Source: Rhodovulum steppense (GTDB taxonomy: Bacteria > Pseudomonadota > Alphaproteobacteria > Rhodobacterales > Rhodobacteraceae). Taken from it: 64,000 bases of DNA. The notes beneath the pieces were generated by a model. It was not told the DNA's origin. It ran no database searches and saw only the letters and a program-made list of their open reading frames with translations. The translations under genes and the position numbers were made by a program. Location: contig NZ_SLVM01000001.1 in assembly GCF_004339675.1 (NCBI RefSeq), positions 172,557 through 236,556 of the forward strand, given 5' to 3'. Of the stretch, positions 25,803 to 34,747 are shown one piece after another (the stretch's first letter is position 1; every line of letters begins with the position of its first letter).

Positions 25803-27548
25803 ATGACCACACCGCCGCAGACCCTGCGCATGAAACTGGCCGATCTTGTCGGCAGGATCTATCCCGCCCACGACTGCGCGCATCTGGTCGCCCGCATCGT
25901 CGAGGCGTTCTGGCCCGAGGGCAGCCATCCGCGCAGGCGTGCGCGCATGCCCTCGAACCGGCTGTGGTCTGCGGCCGACAGCATGGTCATCACCTATGGC
26001 AACAGCATCATGGACGGCCAGCACAAGCCGCTGGACCTGCTGAACGACTTCCTGCACCGCTTTCTCGCGGACACGGTAAGCTCGGTGCATATCCTGCCCT
26101 TCTTCCCCTTCACCTCGGATGACGGCTTTGCGGTGACCGATTACCGCTCGGTCAATTCCAGCCTGGGGGACTGGTCCGATATCAGCCGCATCGCGCGGGA
26201 TTTCCGGGTGATGTCGGATCTGGTGCTGAACCATGTCTCCAGCCAGTCGACATGGTTCAATGCCTATCGTCAGGGCCATCCGCCTTACGACCGCTTCTTC
26301 TTCGAAGCCGATCCCGAAGACGACCTGTCCACCGTGGTCCGCCCGCGCACCAGCCCGTTGCTGCGCGAGGTCGAGACCGCGATGGGCACGCGCCATGTCT
26401 GGTGCACCTTCAGCCATGACCAGGTGGACCTGGACTTCCGCAACCCCGAGGTGCTGCTGGAATTCCTGCGGATCATGCGGCTGCATGTGGATAACGGCAT
26501 CCGCATCCTGCGGCTGGACGCGGTGGCCTTCCTGTGGAAGGAGCCGGGCACGCCCTCGATCCACATGCCGCAGACCCATGCCATCGTGCAATTGATGCGC
26601 GTGCTGTGCGATTTCGCGGTCGAGCCCGTCGTGCTGCTGACCGAGACCAACGTGCCCAATGTCGAGAACCTGTCCTATTTCGGCAATCGCAACGAGGCGC
26701 ATGCGGTCTACAATTTCTCGCTGCCGCCCCTGATCCTGCACGCGATGCTGTCGGGATCGGCCCGGCATCTGCACCGCTGGCAGACCACGATGCCGCCTGC
26801 GCAGCTGGGCGGCGCCTATCTGAACTTCACCGCCTCCCATGACGGGATCGGGATGCGCCCGGTCGAGGGGCTGTTGCCCGATGAGGAAATCGGCGCCGTG
26901 CTGGGCGCGATCCGTGCCTTTGGCGGCGAGGTATCAATGCGCACGCTGAATGGCGGCGGCGAGGCGCCCTACGAGTTGAACATCACCTGGTTCGACGCGA
27001 TGAAGGGCAGCTTTGCGGGCGAGGACGGCCACCAGATCGAGCGGTTCCTGTGTTCGCAGTCCATCGTGATGGCGCTGGAAGGGGTGCCCGCCTTCTACAT
27101 CCACGCGCTGCTGGCCACGCCGAACGATCACGCGGGCGTCGAGCGGACCGGCGTCAAGCGCGCGATCAATCGCCATCGCTGGGATTATCCGACGCTCCTG
27201 GCCCTGCTCGAGGACGCGGACAGCCCGCAGGCGAATGTGCTGCGCCAGATGAGGCGGCGCATCGCGATCCGCCGCGCCCAGCCTGCCTTTCATCCCAACG
27301 CGACGCAGTTCACGCTGCATCTGGATCACCGCCTGTTCGGACTGTGGCGCCAGAGCCTCGACCGCGACCAGTCGATCTTTGCGCTGCACAATGTCAGCGC
27401 CGAAGAGGTCTCGGTCTCGCCCATGGCGATCAACCTGATCGGCGGCGAGACCTGGGTGGACCTGCTGTCGGGAGAGACGATCTCGCCCACCGGCCCCGAC
27501 ATTCCCTTTGCACCCTATCAGTGCCGCTGGATTTCGAACCGGGGCTGA
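25803..27548 (+). CDS. GH13_18 glycoside phosphorylase, probably glucosylglycerate phosphorylase
   Basis: 581 residues, sucrose-phosphorylase-like. Catalytic parts: nucleophile Asp in RLDAVAFLWKEPGT, acid/base Glu in LLTETNVPN and the conserved HD in NFTASHDGIGMRP. N-terminal SVHILPFFPFTSDDGFAVTDY is a family mark. Enzymes of this subfamily split sucrose, glucosylglycerol or glucosylglycerate with phosphate to give glucose 1-phosphate. The adjacent glycerate kinase favours glucosylglycerate. ATG 25803 is preferred over an upstream start at 25731. Family firm; substrate inferred. Confidence 0.85.
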   Translation: MTTPPQTLRMKLADLVGRIYPAHDCAHLVARIVEAFWPEGSHPRRRARMPSNRLWSAADSMVITYGNSIMDGQHKPLDLLNDFLHRFLADTVSSVHILPFFPFTSDDGFAVTDYRSVNSSLGDWSDISRIARDFRVMSDLVLNHVSSQSTWFNAYRQGHPPYDRFFFEADPEDDLSTVVRPRTSPLLREVETAMGTRHVWCTFSHDQVDLDFRNPEVLLEFLRIMRLHVDNGIRILRLDAVAFLWKEPGTPSIHMPQTHAIVQLMRVLCDFAVEPVVLLTETNVPNVENLSYFGNRNEAHAVYNFSLPPLILHAMLSGSARHLHRWQTTMPPAQLGGAYLNFTASHDGIGMRPVEGLLPDEEIGAVLGAIRAFGGEVSMRTLNGGGEAPYELNITWFDAMKGSFAGEDGHQIERFLCSQSIVMALEGVPAFYIHALLATPNDHAGVERTGVKRAINRHRWDYPTLLALLEDADSPQANVLRQMRRRIAIRRAQPAFHPNATQFTLHLDHRLFGLWRQSLDRDQSIFALHNVSAEEVSVSPMAINLIGGETWVDLLSGETISPTGPDIPFAPYQCRWISNRG

Positions 27549-27562
27549 CAGGGGGATCGGGT

Positions 27563-28084
27563 TCAGGGCCGACCGCCATGCCCCTCTCGGTCGCGATCAC
27601 GCTCGCGCGGGGGGCCGCGACGCAGCACGCGTTCCAGCCGGTCGGCGAAGGCGGCGCGTTCCTCGGGGCTCATCGCCGCCACGCGGTCGAGCGTCAGCCC
27701 GCGCATCAGCGCCGCATGATCCTGCACCCGCGCCTGCTGGGCCTCGACCACGGCGACCACCCGGGCATGGTCATAGGGGGCGGCCCGAAGCGCGGCCTGC
27801 AAGTCCCGAAAGCTCTGGCGCACGGCTTCGCGATTCTCGCGCAGGCGGGGTGCCTCGGCCCTGTAGGCGGCGCGCAGCGCCTCGCGGTCGGGCTCGCTCA
27901 GCGCGCGGCTGTAGGGGCCGTAATCGCCGGGCACGAACCCCGCGCGCGGCGGCATGTCGCGTTTCAGCACCGCGCCGCCCACGATCCCCAGGACCAGCAG
28001 GTTCAGCGCAAGGCTTGCGACCAGCGCCACGCGCACCCAGACAGGCGTGCGGGGCGTGGCAGCGGCCTTTTCGGTTCCGGCCAT
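27563..28084 (-). CDS. Membrane-anchored ZraP/CpxP-like periplasmic protein
   Basis: About 173 residues. One N-terminal membrane helix (VALVASLALNLLVLGIVGGAVL) anchors a periplasmic, Arg/Glu/Ala-rich helical domain with LTLDRVAAMSPEERAAFADR, as in heavy-metal sensor/CpxP-type proteins. GGAGG lies 7 bases before ATG 28084; a TTG at 28090 would overlap the preceding stop. It is the third gene of a sigma/anti-sigma operon and may modulate envelope stress signalling. Confidence 0.7.
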   Translation of the reverse strand: MAGTEKAAATPRTPVWVRVALVASLALNLLVLGIVGGAVLKRDMPPRAGFVPGDYGPYSRALSEPDREALRAAYRAEAPRLRENREAVRQSFRDLQAALRAAPYDHARVVAVVEAQQARVQDHAALMRGLTLDRVAAMSPEERAAFADRLERVLRRGPPRERDRDREGHGGRP

Positions 28085-28086
28085 GC

Positions 28087-28455
28087 TCAACCCTCCGTCA
28101 GATAGGCGTCGAGGCCGGGCATCATGTCGGAGACATCGTAGCCGCTGCCCAGCATCGTTGCCGTCACCGCGTCAAACCCGCCCGGCGCGGCATAGCCGAT
28201 CCAGACGCCCATCAGCCCGGCGGTCGCCAGCCCGCCCATCGCCGGCCAGCCACCGATCAGGCCAAGAATCCGGGCCAGCCCACCGCCCGTCGGCCGGGCA
28301 CGCGGTGCGGGGGCCGAGGCGGCGCGCGCCTCGGCCTCGGCCATCGCGTCCGCCATCACCCGGGCCAGCAGCGCCGCCGACGGTTCCGGCCGGTCGGTGC
28401 GGGCCGCCGCGAACAGCGCCTCGATCTCGGTGTCGTTCATCTGCCGGTCAGTCAT
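28087..28455 (-). CDS. Putative anti-sigma factor, single membrane helix
   Basis: 122 residues. A cytoplasmic N-terminus (DTEIEALFAAARTDRPEPS) is followed by a hydrophobic segment near residues 73-90 and a short C-terminus. No family motif read with certainty. It overlaps the ECF sigma gene by 8 bases and lies before the ZraP-like gene, the usual anti-sigma position. Confidence 0.65.
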   Translation of the reverse strand: MTDRQMNDTEIEALFAAARTDRPEPSAALLARVMADAMAEAEARAASAPAPRARPTGGGLARILGLIGGWPAMGGLATAGLMGVWIGYAAPGGFDAVTATMLGSGYDVSDMMPGLDAYLTEG

Positions 28456-29032
28456 CCTCGAACCCCAATTCGCTGCGCCGCCCCGCCAATGCAGAGGCCA
28501 GCGCCCTCTTGCCCCGGGCGGTCAGGCTTTCGACCGCCTCGACGCCGATCTCCATGATCCCGGCGATCTCGGGGTTGGACAGCCCCTCGATATGGCGCAG
28601 GATCACCGCCTGCCGCTGCCGCTCGGGCAGCGCGGCCAGCGCCGCATCCAGCGCATCGACCCGTGCCTGCGCGATCATCCGCGCCTCGACGCCCGGCGCA
28701 TCGTCCTCGGGCTCGGGCACCTCGTCCAGCCCCTGCCCGCGCCGCCGCCGCAGCCGGTCGGTGCACAGATTGGTGACGACACGGTACAGCCATGTCGTCA
28801 CTTTGGCCTCGCCCATGCGCCACTCGGGCGCGATCCGCCAGAGCCGCAACATCGCCTCCTGCGCGACGTCCTCGGCCTCGGCCGCATCGCGCAGAAGCCG
28901 CGCGGCATAGCCCAGGGCGCGCGGCGTCAGCCGCAGCGTCAGGGCACGCGCCGCCCGCGCGTCGCCCCGGCCATAGGCCACAAGCAAGACCTCGTCGGAC
29001 TCGCCGCTCTCGGCATCGAAAGGCATCAGCAT
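28448..29032 (-). CDS. ECF (sigma-70 family) RNA polymerase sigma factor
   Basis: 194 residues. Region 2 includes AEDVAQEAMLRLW and the -10 recognition helix KVTTWLYRVVTNLCTDRLRR. Region 4 includes LPERQRQAVILRHIEGLSNPEIAGIM with an HTH. It should direct transcription of its own operon and envelope-stress genes under control of the neighbouring membrane protein. Confidence 0.92.
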   Translation of the reverse strand: MLMPFDAESGESDEVLLVAYGRGDARAARALTLRLTPRALGYAARLLRDAAEAEDVAQEAMLRLWRIAPEWRMGEAKVTTWLYRVVTNLCTDRLRRRRGQGLDEVPEPEDDAPGVEARMIAQARVDALDAALAALPERQRQAVILRHIEGLSNPEIAGIMEIGVEAVESLTARGKRALASALAGRRSELGFEDD

Positions 29033-29107
29033 CCTTGCTCCGGCCTAGCGCCTGATGCGGCGCACGGCAATCGCGACGGGGCACCGAAGGCCCCGCCGCG
29101 GCCTCTT

Positions 29108-29809
29108 TCAGCGCGTGGCCCGCCGGGCCCCGACGCGGTCGCCGAACCGTTCCGCCGCGGCGTCGAACTCTTCCTTGCTGATCACGCCATCGCCATCGGT
29201 GTCGATCCGGTCGAAGATCATCTGCGGACCGGGTCGTGCGGCCAGTTCCTCGGCGCTGAGCATGCCGTCGCCATCGGCGTCCAGCATCTCGACCAGGGAC
29301 CGGGCGCGGTCGGCGCGTTCCTCATCCGTCAGCCGCGGATCTCCGAAGCCGCCATAACCCATCGGCCCCGAGCCATCCATGCCGCCGAACATGCCATAGC
29401 CGCCGCCCTGCATTCCCGGCCCCGCGCCGTAGTGGTAACCACCCTTCCGGCCATTCCCGCGCCAGTCGCGATCCCCCCGGCCGCGCGGCCCGGACATCTC
29501 GGCGCGGCGTGGCGCCGGACCCAGATTCTGCGCATCTTCGGCGGAAATCAGGCCGTCGCCATCGACATCCAGTTCGGCGAACCGTGCCCGCGCCCGCGCG
29601 GTGAACTCGTCCAGGCTGATCGCGCCGTCGCCATCCGCATCGAACCGCTGGAACAATGCCGCACCGCGCGTCCCCGCCGCGGCCGCGCCCTGCGCTGCCC
29701 CGGCCTGCTGCCCGGCACCGCCCTGCTGCGCGGCTGCGGGAACCGCGAAAACCAGCATCGCCGCCGCGCCAAGCGCCAAAATCGAAACGCGCCCTTTTCC
29801 GTCCGTCAT
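29108..29809 (-). CDS. Secreted EF-hand calcium-binding protein
   Basis: 233 residues with a signal peptide (AAAMLVFAVPAAAQQ). Four EF-hand loops of the DxDxDG type are visible: DADGDGAISLDE, DVDGDGLISAED, DADGDGMLSAEE and DTDGDGVISKEE. Between pairs lies a Gly/Tyr/Met-rich linker. Likely periplasmic and Ca-binding; role unknown. It is upstream of and in line with the sigma operon (75-base gap), so may be co-regulated. Confidence 0.85.
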   Translation of the reverse strand: MTDGKGRVSILALGAAAMLVFAVPAAAQQGGAGQQAGAAQGAAAAGTRGAALFQRFDADGDGAISLDEFTARARARFAELDVDGDGLISAEDAQNLGPAPRRAEMSGPRGRGDRDWRGNGRKGGYHYGAGPGMQGGGYGMFGGMDGSGPMGYGGFGDPRLTDEERADRARSLVEMLDADGDGMLSAEELAARPGPQMIFDRIDTDGDGVISKEEFDAAAERFGDRVGARRATR

Positions 29810-30014
29810 GGAACTTCTCCTTGTTCGTGTCTCTTGCCTGTGACCTCGGGGCGTTTGCGCCCATCGTCGAACCTATTACGGACAAGCCCCGGGGTTCCGT
29901 CGCGACGACGCAGGAGTTTTTGCGACATCCCGCCGCAAGGACAGTCGGTCCTCTTTCAACCACATGCGGAGTCACTAGCTTGAGACTGCACGCAAAGCCG
30001 GAGGCGTGCCCAAC

Positions 30015-30413
30015 ATGACCGCAACTGATCACTCGATGTTCGACATGCACCCGAGGCCCATCGGCACAGCGATTCTGCGCGGCTGGTGCAAGCGCTGCCC
30101 CAATTGCGGCGCGGGCCCGATGATGTCGGGCTATCTGAGCGTGCGCGAGCACTGCCCGGTCTGCATGGAAGAATTGCACCACTACCATTCCGATGACGGG
30201 CCGGTCTATCTGACCGTTCTGATCGTGGCCTTCCTGGCCTCGCCCCTTGTTCTCTGGGCGCATCTGGCCTTCCAGCCCGATCCCTTGGTTCTGGCCTCGG
30301 TTTTCACCATTGGCTGCATCGGGCTGGCGCTATACCTTCTGCCCAGGCTGAAGGGTGTGATGGTGGCGTTGCAATGGGCCAGGAGGATGCACGGATTCGG
30401 GAGCGGGACCTGA
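30015..30413 (+). CDS. DUF983 membrane protein
   Basis: About 132 residues. An N-terminal zinc-ribbon-like segment with CKRCPNCGAG and CPVCMEELHHYHSDDGP is followed by two membrane helices (LTVLIVAFLASPLVLW and VFTIGCIGLALYLL). This is the DUF983 pattern, function unknown. GGAGG at about 30000-30004 sits 10 bases before ATG 30015; a GTG at 30006 is too close. The C-terminal coding overlaps the Nudix gene by 40 bases. Confidence 0.85.
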   Translation: MTATDHSMFDMHPRPIGTAILRGWCKRCPNCGAGPMMSGYLSVREHCPVCMEELHHYHSDDGPVYLTVLIVAFLASPLVLWAHLAFQPDPLVLASVFTIGCIGLALYLLPRLKGVMVALQWARRMHGFGSGT

Positions 30414-31081
30414 CGGACCCGCCGATCCGCGACGCGGCAACGGTGATCGTGCTGCGCGATGCCGACACGGCGCCCCGGGTGCTGATGGGCCAGCGCGGCG
30501 CCTCGGCCGCCTTCATGCCGAACAAGTTCGTCTTTCCCGGCGGCGCGGTCGATCCGGTGGACGCGACGGTGCCCCTGGCGCATCCCCTCGCCCCCGGCTG
30601 CGCGGCGCGACTGTGCGCCGAGGCGGATCCTGCACTGGCCCCCGCGCTGGTCGCGGCCGGCATTCGCGAGTTGTGGGAGGAAACCGGCCTGATCCTCGGC
30701 CGCCCCGGCAGCTGGGAAAGCCCCGCACCCAGGGGCTGGCGGGGATTCTCGGAAACCGGACATCTGCCCACCGCAGAGGGGCTGCATTTCATCTTTCGCG
30801 CGATCACCCCGCCCGGCCGCCCGCGCCGCTTCGATGCGCGCTTTTTCCTGGTCGAGGCCGAGGCGGTGGCGAACGATCTCGACGATTTCTCGCGCGCCGA
30901 GGACGAGCTGGGGCTTCTGCAATGGATCCCGCTGGCCGAGGTGCGCGGCTTCAACCTGCCCTTCATCACCGAAGTCGTTCTGGCCGAGGTCGCGGGGCTT
31001 CTGAAATCCGGCCTCGCACCTGCCAGCGTGCCCTTCTTCGACAACCGCAGCGCGCGGTCGAGTTTTGCTCGACTCCAGTAG
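30374..31081 (+). CDS. Nudix hydrolase
   Basis: 235 residues. The Nudix box is split in the NUDT7/NUDT19 manner: FPGGAVDPVD at residues about 54-63 and AGIRELWEETGLIL at about 96-109, with an insertion between them. Typical of Nudix enzymes acting on CoA esters or nucleoside diphosphates; substrate not deduced. Starts inside the DUF983 gene. Confidence 0.85.
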   Translation: MGQEDARIRERDLTDPPIRDAATVIVLRDADTAPRVLMGQRGASAAFMPNKFVFPGGAVDPVDATVPLAHPLAPGCAARLCAEADPALAPALVAAGIRELWEETGLILGRPGSWESPAPRGWRGFSETGHLPTAEGLHFIFRAITPPGRPRRFDARFFLVEAEAVANDLDDFSRAEDELGLLQWIPLAEVRGFNLPFITEVVLAEVAGLLKSGLAPASVPFFDNRSARSSFARLQ

Positions 31082-31560
31082 GGCCAAAGCCCTGTCCCGG
31101 ACATGAACCTGTCTGAGAAAAGCGGGCAGCGTTTCCATCACGTTCAAAGGCTTTCATTCGATGGTGGAGGAACCTTGGACGCAGCGCGACGAATGCAGGC
31201 TTTCGGACCCATCGAAGCTGCCGATGCTCTTGTGGCGGTCTGCTTGCTCGATCAAGCGCGGATCCTTCCGCGTTGCGTCCTTCCAGAAGGGCTCCGAGGT
31301 TCTTGCCACGGTCGCCATGCAGGACACCGTGGAACACTCGGCCGACGGCCGCATCCGCAGGGTTTTCGCCCTTGTCGGCGCTCTCTTGCATCTGATCGTC
31401 AGCTTCTCCCGGTCCCCGACCAGGCGTGAGAACGATCGCCCGCATGCCGGGAAGCCTCCTGATCGAGTTCTTGAGGCTGCCATGTGGAGGCGATCATACA
31501 CAAACATGCCCGCCAGACCGCTTGACAACCCCCGCGCCATGGGTCACATGAGCGCCCATC
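31082..31560 (+). other. 479-base gap with no supported gene, before tRNA-Ala
   Basis: Several overlapping open frames exist on both strands (for example 31161-31601 plus and 31154-31540 minus) but none has a recognisable domain or a good ribosome site. Composition is less codon-biased than the neighbours. It may be a decayed insertion; I cannot identify it. Confidence 0.4.
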
Positions 31561-31636
<76 letters not shown>

Positions 31637-31644
31637 AATCCAAC

Positions 31645-31690
31645 TACTCAAGCGATTGGAATTGAGTAAAAAAGCGGACTTCCGCTCTTT
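31645..31690 (+). terminator. Probable terminator hairpins after tRNA-Ala
   Basis: TACTCAA/TTGAGTA (31645-31668) forms one hairpin. AGCGG-ACTT-CCGCT at 31673-31686, followed by CTTT, forms a second. They sit directly behind the tRNA. Confidence 0.55.
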
Positions 31691-31948
31691 CTGCCCCACC
31701 ATCGAGCCCGCCACGGGGTTCCATTTGGGGGCGTGACAGGCGGTCGCGGGCTGCCGCGGCTGCCCGGCCTCCCGCACAAGGATGCGAGCGATCCAGCCCG
31801 AGTCGGCTGGCGGGAAGAAGGCCCCCCGGGGGGCTCGCGCGAGGGGGGAAATCGTGCGCCGCGCCCGACCCACTCCACCACCCAGTTCGCGAGTTTTCAT
31901 TTTTCTTCATCCGTGCAGGCTACCGGCGTCGGAATCTGGGGGCTTTCC

Positions 31949-32164
31949 ATGCTTGTTCTGCTGCTACTGGCTTCGGTCTTTCCACTCTTGGGCTGCCAAT
32001 CGATGACAATCAAGGAAGGGTACCCGATCTATCTCTCGGAGACGCTACGGCCCGCCACAGAGGCATGCGTCTCTACCTACTACGAAGAGCGGGCGAAGGC
32101 GGTCGACGGAACCGTCACGCAGTGTAGACCGGTTGGAAACAGCATGTCCTGTGTGACCTCCTGA
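31949..32164 (+). CDS. Small putative lipoprotein
   Basis: 71 residues starting MLVLLLLASVFPLLGCQS: a short lipoprotein signal with lipobox PLLGC. The mature part contains three further Cys (EACVSTYYEERAK, TVTQCRPVG, SMSCVTS). Similar tiny lipoproteins occur in phages and islands (Rz1-like or conjugation-related), but I cannot assign this one. It lies in the degenerate zone downstream of tRNA-Ala. Confidence 0.5.
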   Translation: MLVLLLLASVFPLLGCQSMTIKEGYPIYLSETLRPATEACVSTYYEERAKAVDGTVTQCRPVGNSMSCVTS

Positions 32165-32251
32165 GCGCACAAGTGCATGCCGCGCCGCGCCTCTCGGCCG
32201 TAGTCTGAGGACATATCGAACGTCACGCGCTTGCCCCGACCCTCCGCCCGC

Positions 32252-32640
32252 ATGTCCGCCAAACTCCGCGAGGCGATCCGCCTCCGGGTCACTGAGGGCC
32301 TGTCGATCGTTGATGCCTGCGCCCGTGTCGGCATGCGCCCGCAGGGGTTCCACACGGCCATGAAGCGCCCCGCGGTGCGCGATTACCTCGAAGAGATCCA
32401 GCGGCGTTTCGTTTCCGAGGCAGATGCGAAGAGGCACTGTATCGCACCCAAGCGTTCGAGGTCGCTTTGGATCTCATGCTCAATGCCAAATCCGAGACCG
32501 TCCGCGCCAGGATGGCGGAATTTCTCGCGGGTGACGGGAAGGCACCGCAGGTCGCGGTTCACGTCGACGCGCGGCAGGCTGGGGGGTATGAGTTCGTCCG
32601 TCCCGGTGAGTGCGTCGTCGAGATTGAGCCCGGCGCCGCA
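32252..32640 (+). pseudogene. Frameshifted phage-type small-terminase-like gene
   Basis: The first frame reads LREAIRLRVTEGLSIVDACA and AMKRPAVRDYLEEIQRRFV, a helix-turn-helix as in phage terminase-small-subunit-like proteins. At about 32435 the reading shifts to another frame that continues with FEVALDLMLNAKSETVRAR and RMAEFLAGDGKAPQVAVHVD. The halves make one protein only if one base was lost, so this is a broken phage gene. The phage-type assignment is from recognition, not search. Confidence 0.6.
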
Positions 32641-33457
32641 GACCGGAGGTTCAGACGCTCGTGTCGGTCTCATCTGCAGGTTCCGGCTTGTCATCGGGCA
32701 GCGCAAGAAAAGCAAACTGACGAGTTGCCCGGGAGAAACGTCGAGCCGCTCGATGGCGGCGCGGCATGGGCAGCAGAAGTTACCCGCGCCACTCCAGCAA
32801 GAGCCGCCACCGCCTCAAACGTGACGCCGACCAGATCCGAAATGCCGACGCCATCGGCCTGGCGACCGACGGTTGGGACCTTCCTCCGTTCCGATCACTT
32901 GGATTTCCGCTAACACCACGGCCATCTCGTAGTCGGTCTCATTCTTTCGTCCGCCGCGACGGGAGCAGTTCGCTGCGTCCTGCAGGCATGACGGCGCGGC
33001 TTCTGCACCGGCAGAAGGACCCGAATGACATCGCGTTGCGTGTCGACACCGTCGCTGATCTCCACCTATTCGGCCTTCGCGTTCCGCCTCTCTGGACAGA
33101 TGGGGGCGAGCTTGATGTTCAACAGAATGTCCGGCAGCGGTTCGCTCAAACGCCTCTGCGCCTGAAAAGCTTCCTCAACACGTCGTTCAAGTCGTCCGAG
33201 GCGTGCTCAGTTGCCCCCTCTGCGACGCCAAGGTTGATCTGTTTGCGTTGCTCAAAAAAATTCGCGGTCAGCCGGTCCAAAGCTGCCGTAGAGTTCACGG
33301 GCATCAGCGCCAGCGGGTCTCGGTGGTCATGCGGCTTTCGGGTATGCCATTCCCTTTCGCCGGGTGCATGATGAAGGCGATCATGCCGTGCAGCGGATGC
33401 ACTTGTCGACCTTGGTGCTTGATTGTCACGCGATGCCGACCGACGCCTGTCAGGCGT
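32641..33457. other. About 800 bases of degenerate DNA, no supported gene
   Basis: Short overlapping frames on both strands, none with recognisable domains or good starts. Codon third positions are less GC-biased than in neighbouring genes. It continues the decayed phage/island stretch that starts at the tRNA and ends at the AI-2E gene. Confidence 0.45.
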
Positions 33458-34606
33458 TCAGGCGGCATCGCGATGTTCGGGTTTGCGGGTCCCGGCATCG
33501 CCCATGTCGGCATCGGGCAGTCCCTCGCGCGAGAGCAGAACCGCGACCGGGCGCAGCCAGGCGATCTGCGAGCAGACGATCATTACCGAGACCATGATCG
33601 GCACGGCAAGGAACATGCCCGGCACGCCCCAGACCGCCGCCCAGAAGGCCAGCGAGGCGATGATCCCGAAGGAGGACAGCCGCAGCGTCTTGCCCAGAAG
33701 CAGCGGGTCGAGAACCTGCCCGACCACGAATTGCAGGATCCCCACGATGGCCAGCACGGCAAGCCCGGTCACGTTGTCCCCGGTCTGCACATAGGCCACC
33801 AGCGCGGTGGCCAGCGTGGCCACGATCGAGCCGATATTCGGGATGAAGTTCAGCACGAAGGTCAGCACGCCCATGGCCAGCGCCAGTTCCAGACCGAACA
33901 GGCGCATCACGGCATAGACCAGCGCACCGGTCACCAGGCTGACCAGCGTCTTGACCACGAGGTAGTGGTTCACGCGGTGCATGATCGAACCGATGATCCG
34001 CTCGACCCGCGCGGCACGCTCGGCATCGCCCATCAGGCTGGTGAGCTTGGTCGAGAACCACAGCCGTTCGAGAAACAGGAAGCCCACGAACAGCGTAACC
34101 AGGACCGCGCCGGAGGCGATGTTGCCCGCCTGACCGGCCATGGTCGTCAGCCAGGATCCCAGCCGGACGCCGCGCAGCCAGTTCAGCACGGCCTGTTCCA
34201 CGTCCTCGCCCATCCAGCCGAACATCTCGGCCACCGCACGCTGGCCCGGTTCGGCATATTGCATGATGGTGGTGACCACCGTGTTCGCCTGGGTCAGGAT
34301 GATCGCCGACAGCGAGATCAGCACCGTCGCGATCAGCAGCACCGCCAGCAGCGAGGCCAGCCATTCGGAGAACCTTGCCTCGCCGAAGCGCAGCCGCTTC
34401 ATGTAGCCGATCGCGTCCGATGTCAGCGAGAACAGCATGATGGCGATGGCCAGAGAGATCAGCAGGAACTTGGCCTGCACCAGCAGGAACAGCACCACCG
34501 CGAAGGCGATGATGCCCAGGAACCAGACCTGAAGCCGCCGCAGGTCGTGTTTGGGCAACCCCGATTGCGGGGGCGGTTGCAGGTCGGGGTCGAAAGGAGC
34601 TTTCAT
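33458..34606 (-). CDS. AI-2E/PerM-family membrane transporter
   Basis: 382 residues, about seven to eight membrane helices. C-terminal marks: LTFVLNFIPNIGSIVATLA and GQVLDPLLLGKTLRLS, both typical of the AI-2E exporter (PerM/TqsA/YdiK) family. The cargo is uncertain; some members export autoinducer-2, others act as Na/H antiporters. AAAGGAG is buried just inside the start at ATG 34606, so the true ribosome site is not obvious. Confidence 0.85.
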   Translation of the reverse strand: MKAPFDPDLQPPPQSGLPKHDLRRLQVWFLGIIAFAVVLFLLVQAKFLLISLAIAIMLFSLTSDAIGYMKRLRFGEARFSEWLASLLAVLLIATVLISLSAIILTQANTVVTTIMQYAEPGQRAVAEMFGWMGEDVEQAVLNWLRGVRLGSWLTTMAGQAGNIASGAVLVTLFVGFLFLERLWFSTKLTSLMGDAERAARVERIIGSIMHRVNHYLVVKTLVSLVTGALVYAVMRLFGLELALAMGVLTFVLNFIPNIGSIVATLATALVAYVQTGDNVTGLAVLAIVGILQFVVGQVLDPLLLGKTLRLSSFGIIASLAFWAAVWGVPGMFLAVPIMVSVMIVCSQIAWLRPVAVLLSREGLPDADMGDAGTRKPEHRDAA

Positions 34607-34706
34607 TGCGCGCGATCCGTTGCGCCGCAGCGGGCGGCCATGGCTATCCCCCAACCTAGGGAAGGGCAGCCCGCGGAGCAAGTCATGGCCCCACCCGCAT
34701 AGGGAA

Positions 34707-34728
34707 ACCGGCGCCCGGGGGCGCCGGT
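34707..34728 (-). terminator. Hairpin terminator candidate after the VPLPA-CTERM gene
   Basis: ACCGGCGCC pairs with GGCGCCGGT around a short loop, in the gap between the two minus-strand genes. The following T tract is short (TTT), so termination may be partial. Confidence 0.45.
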
Positions 34729-34747
34729 CTGTCGTCTTTCGTGCGCC

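Noticed and set aside
31154..31540. Minus-strand open frame before tRNA-Ala as a gene
   Set aside because: No recognised family, no start signal, and overlapping equally long frames on the other strand.
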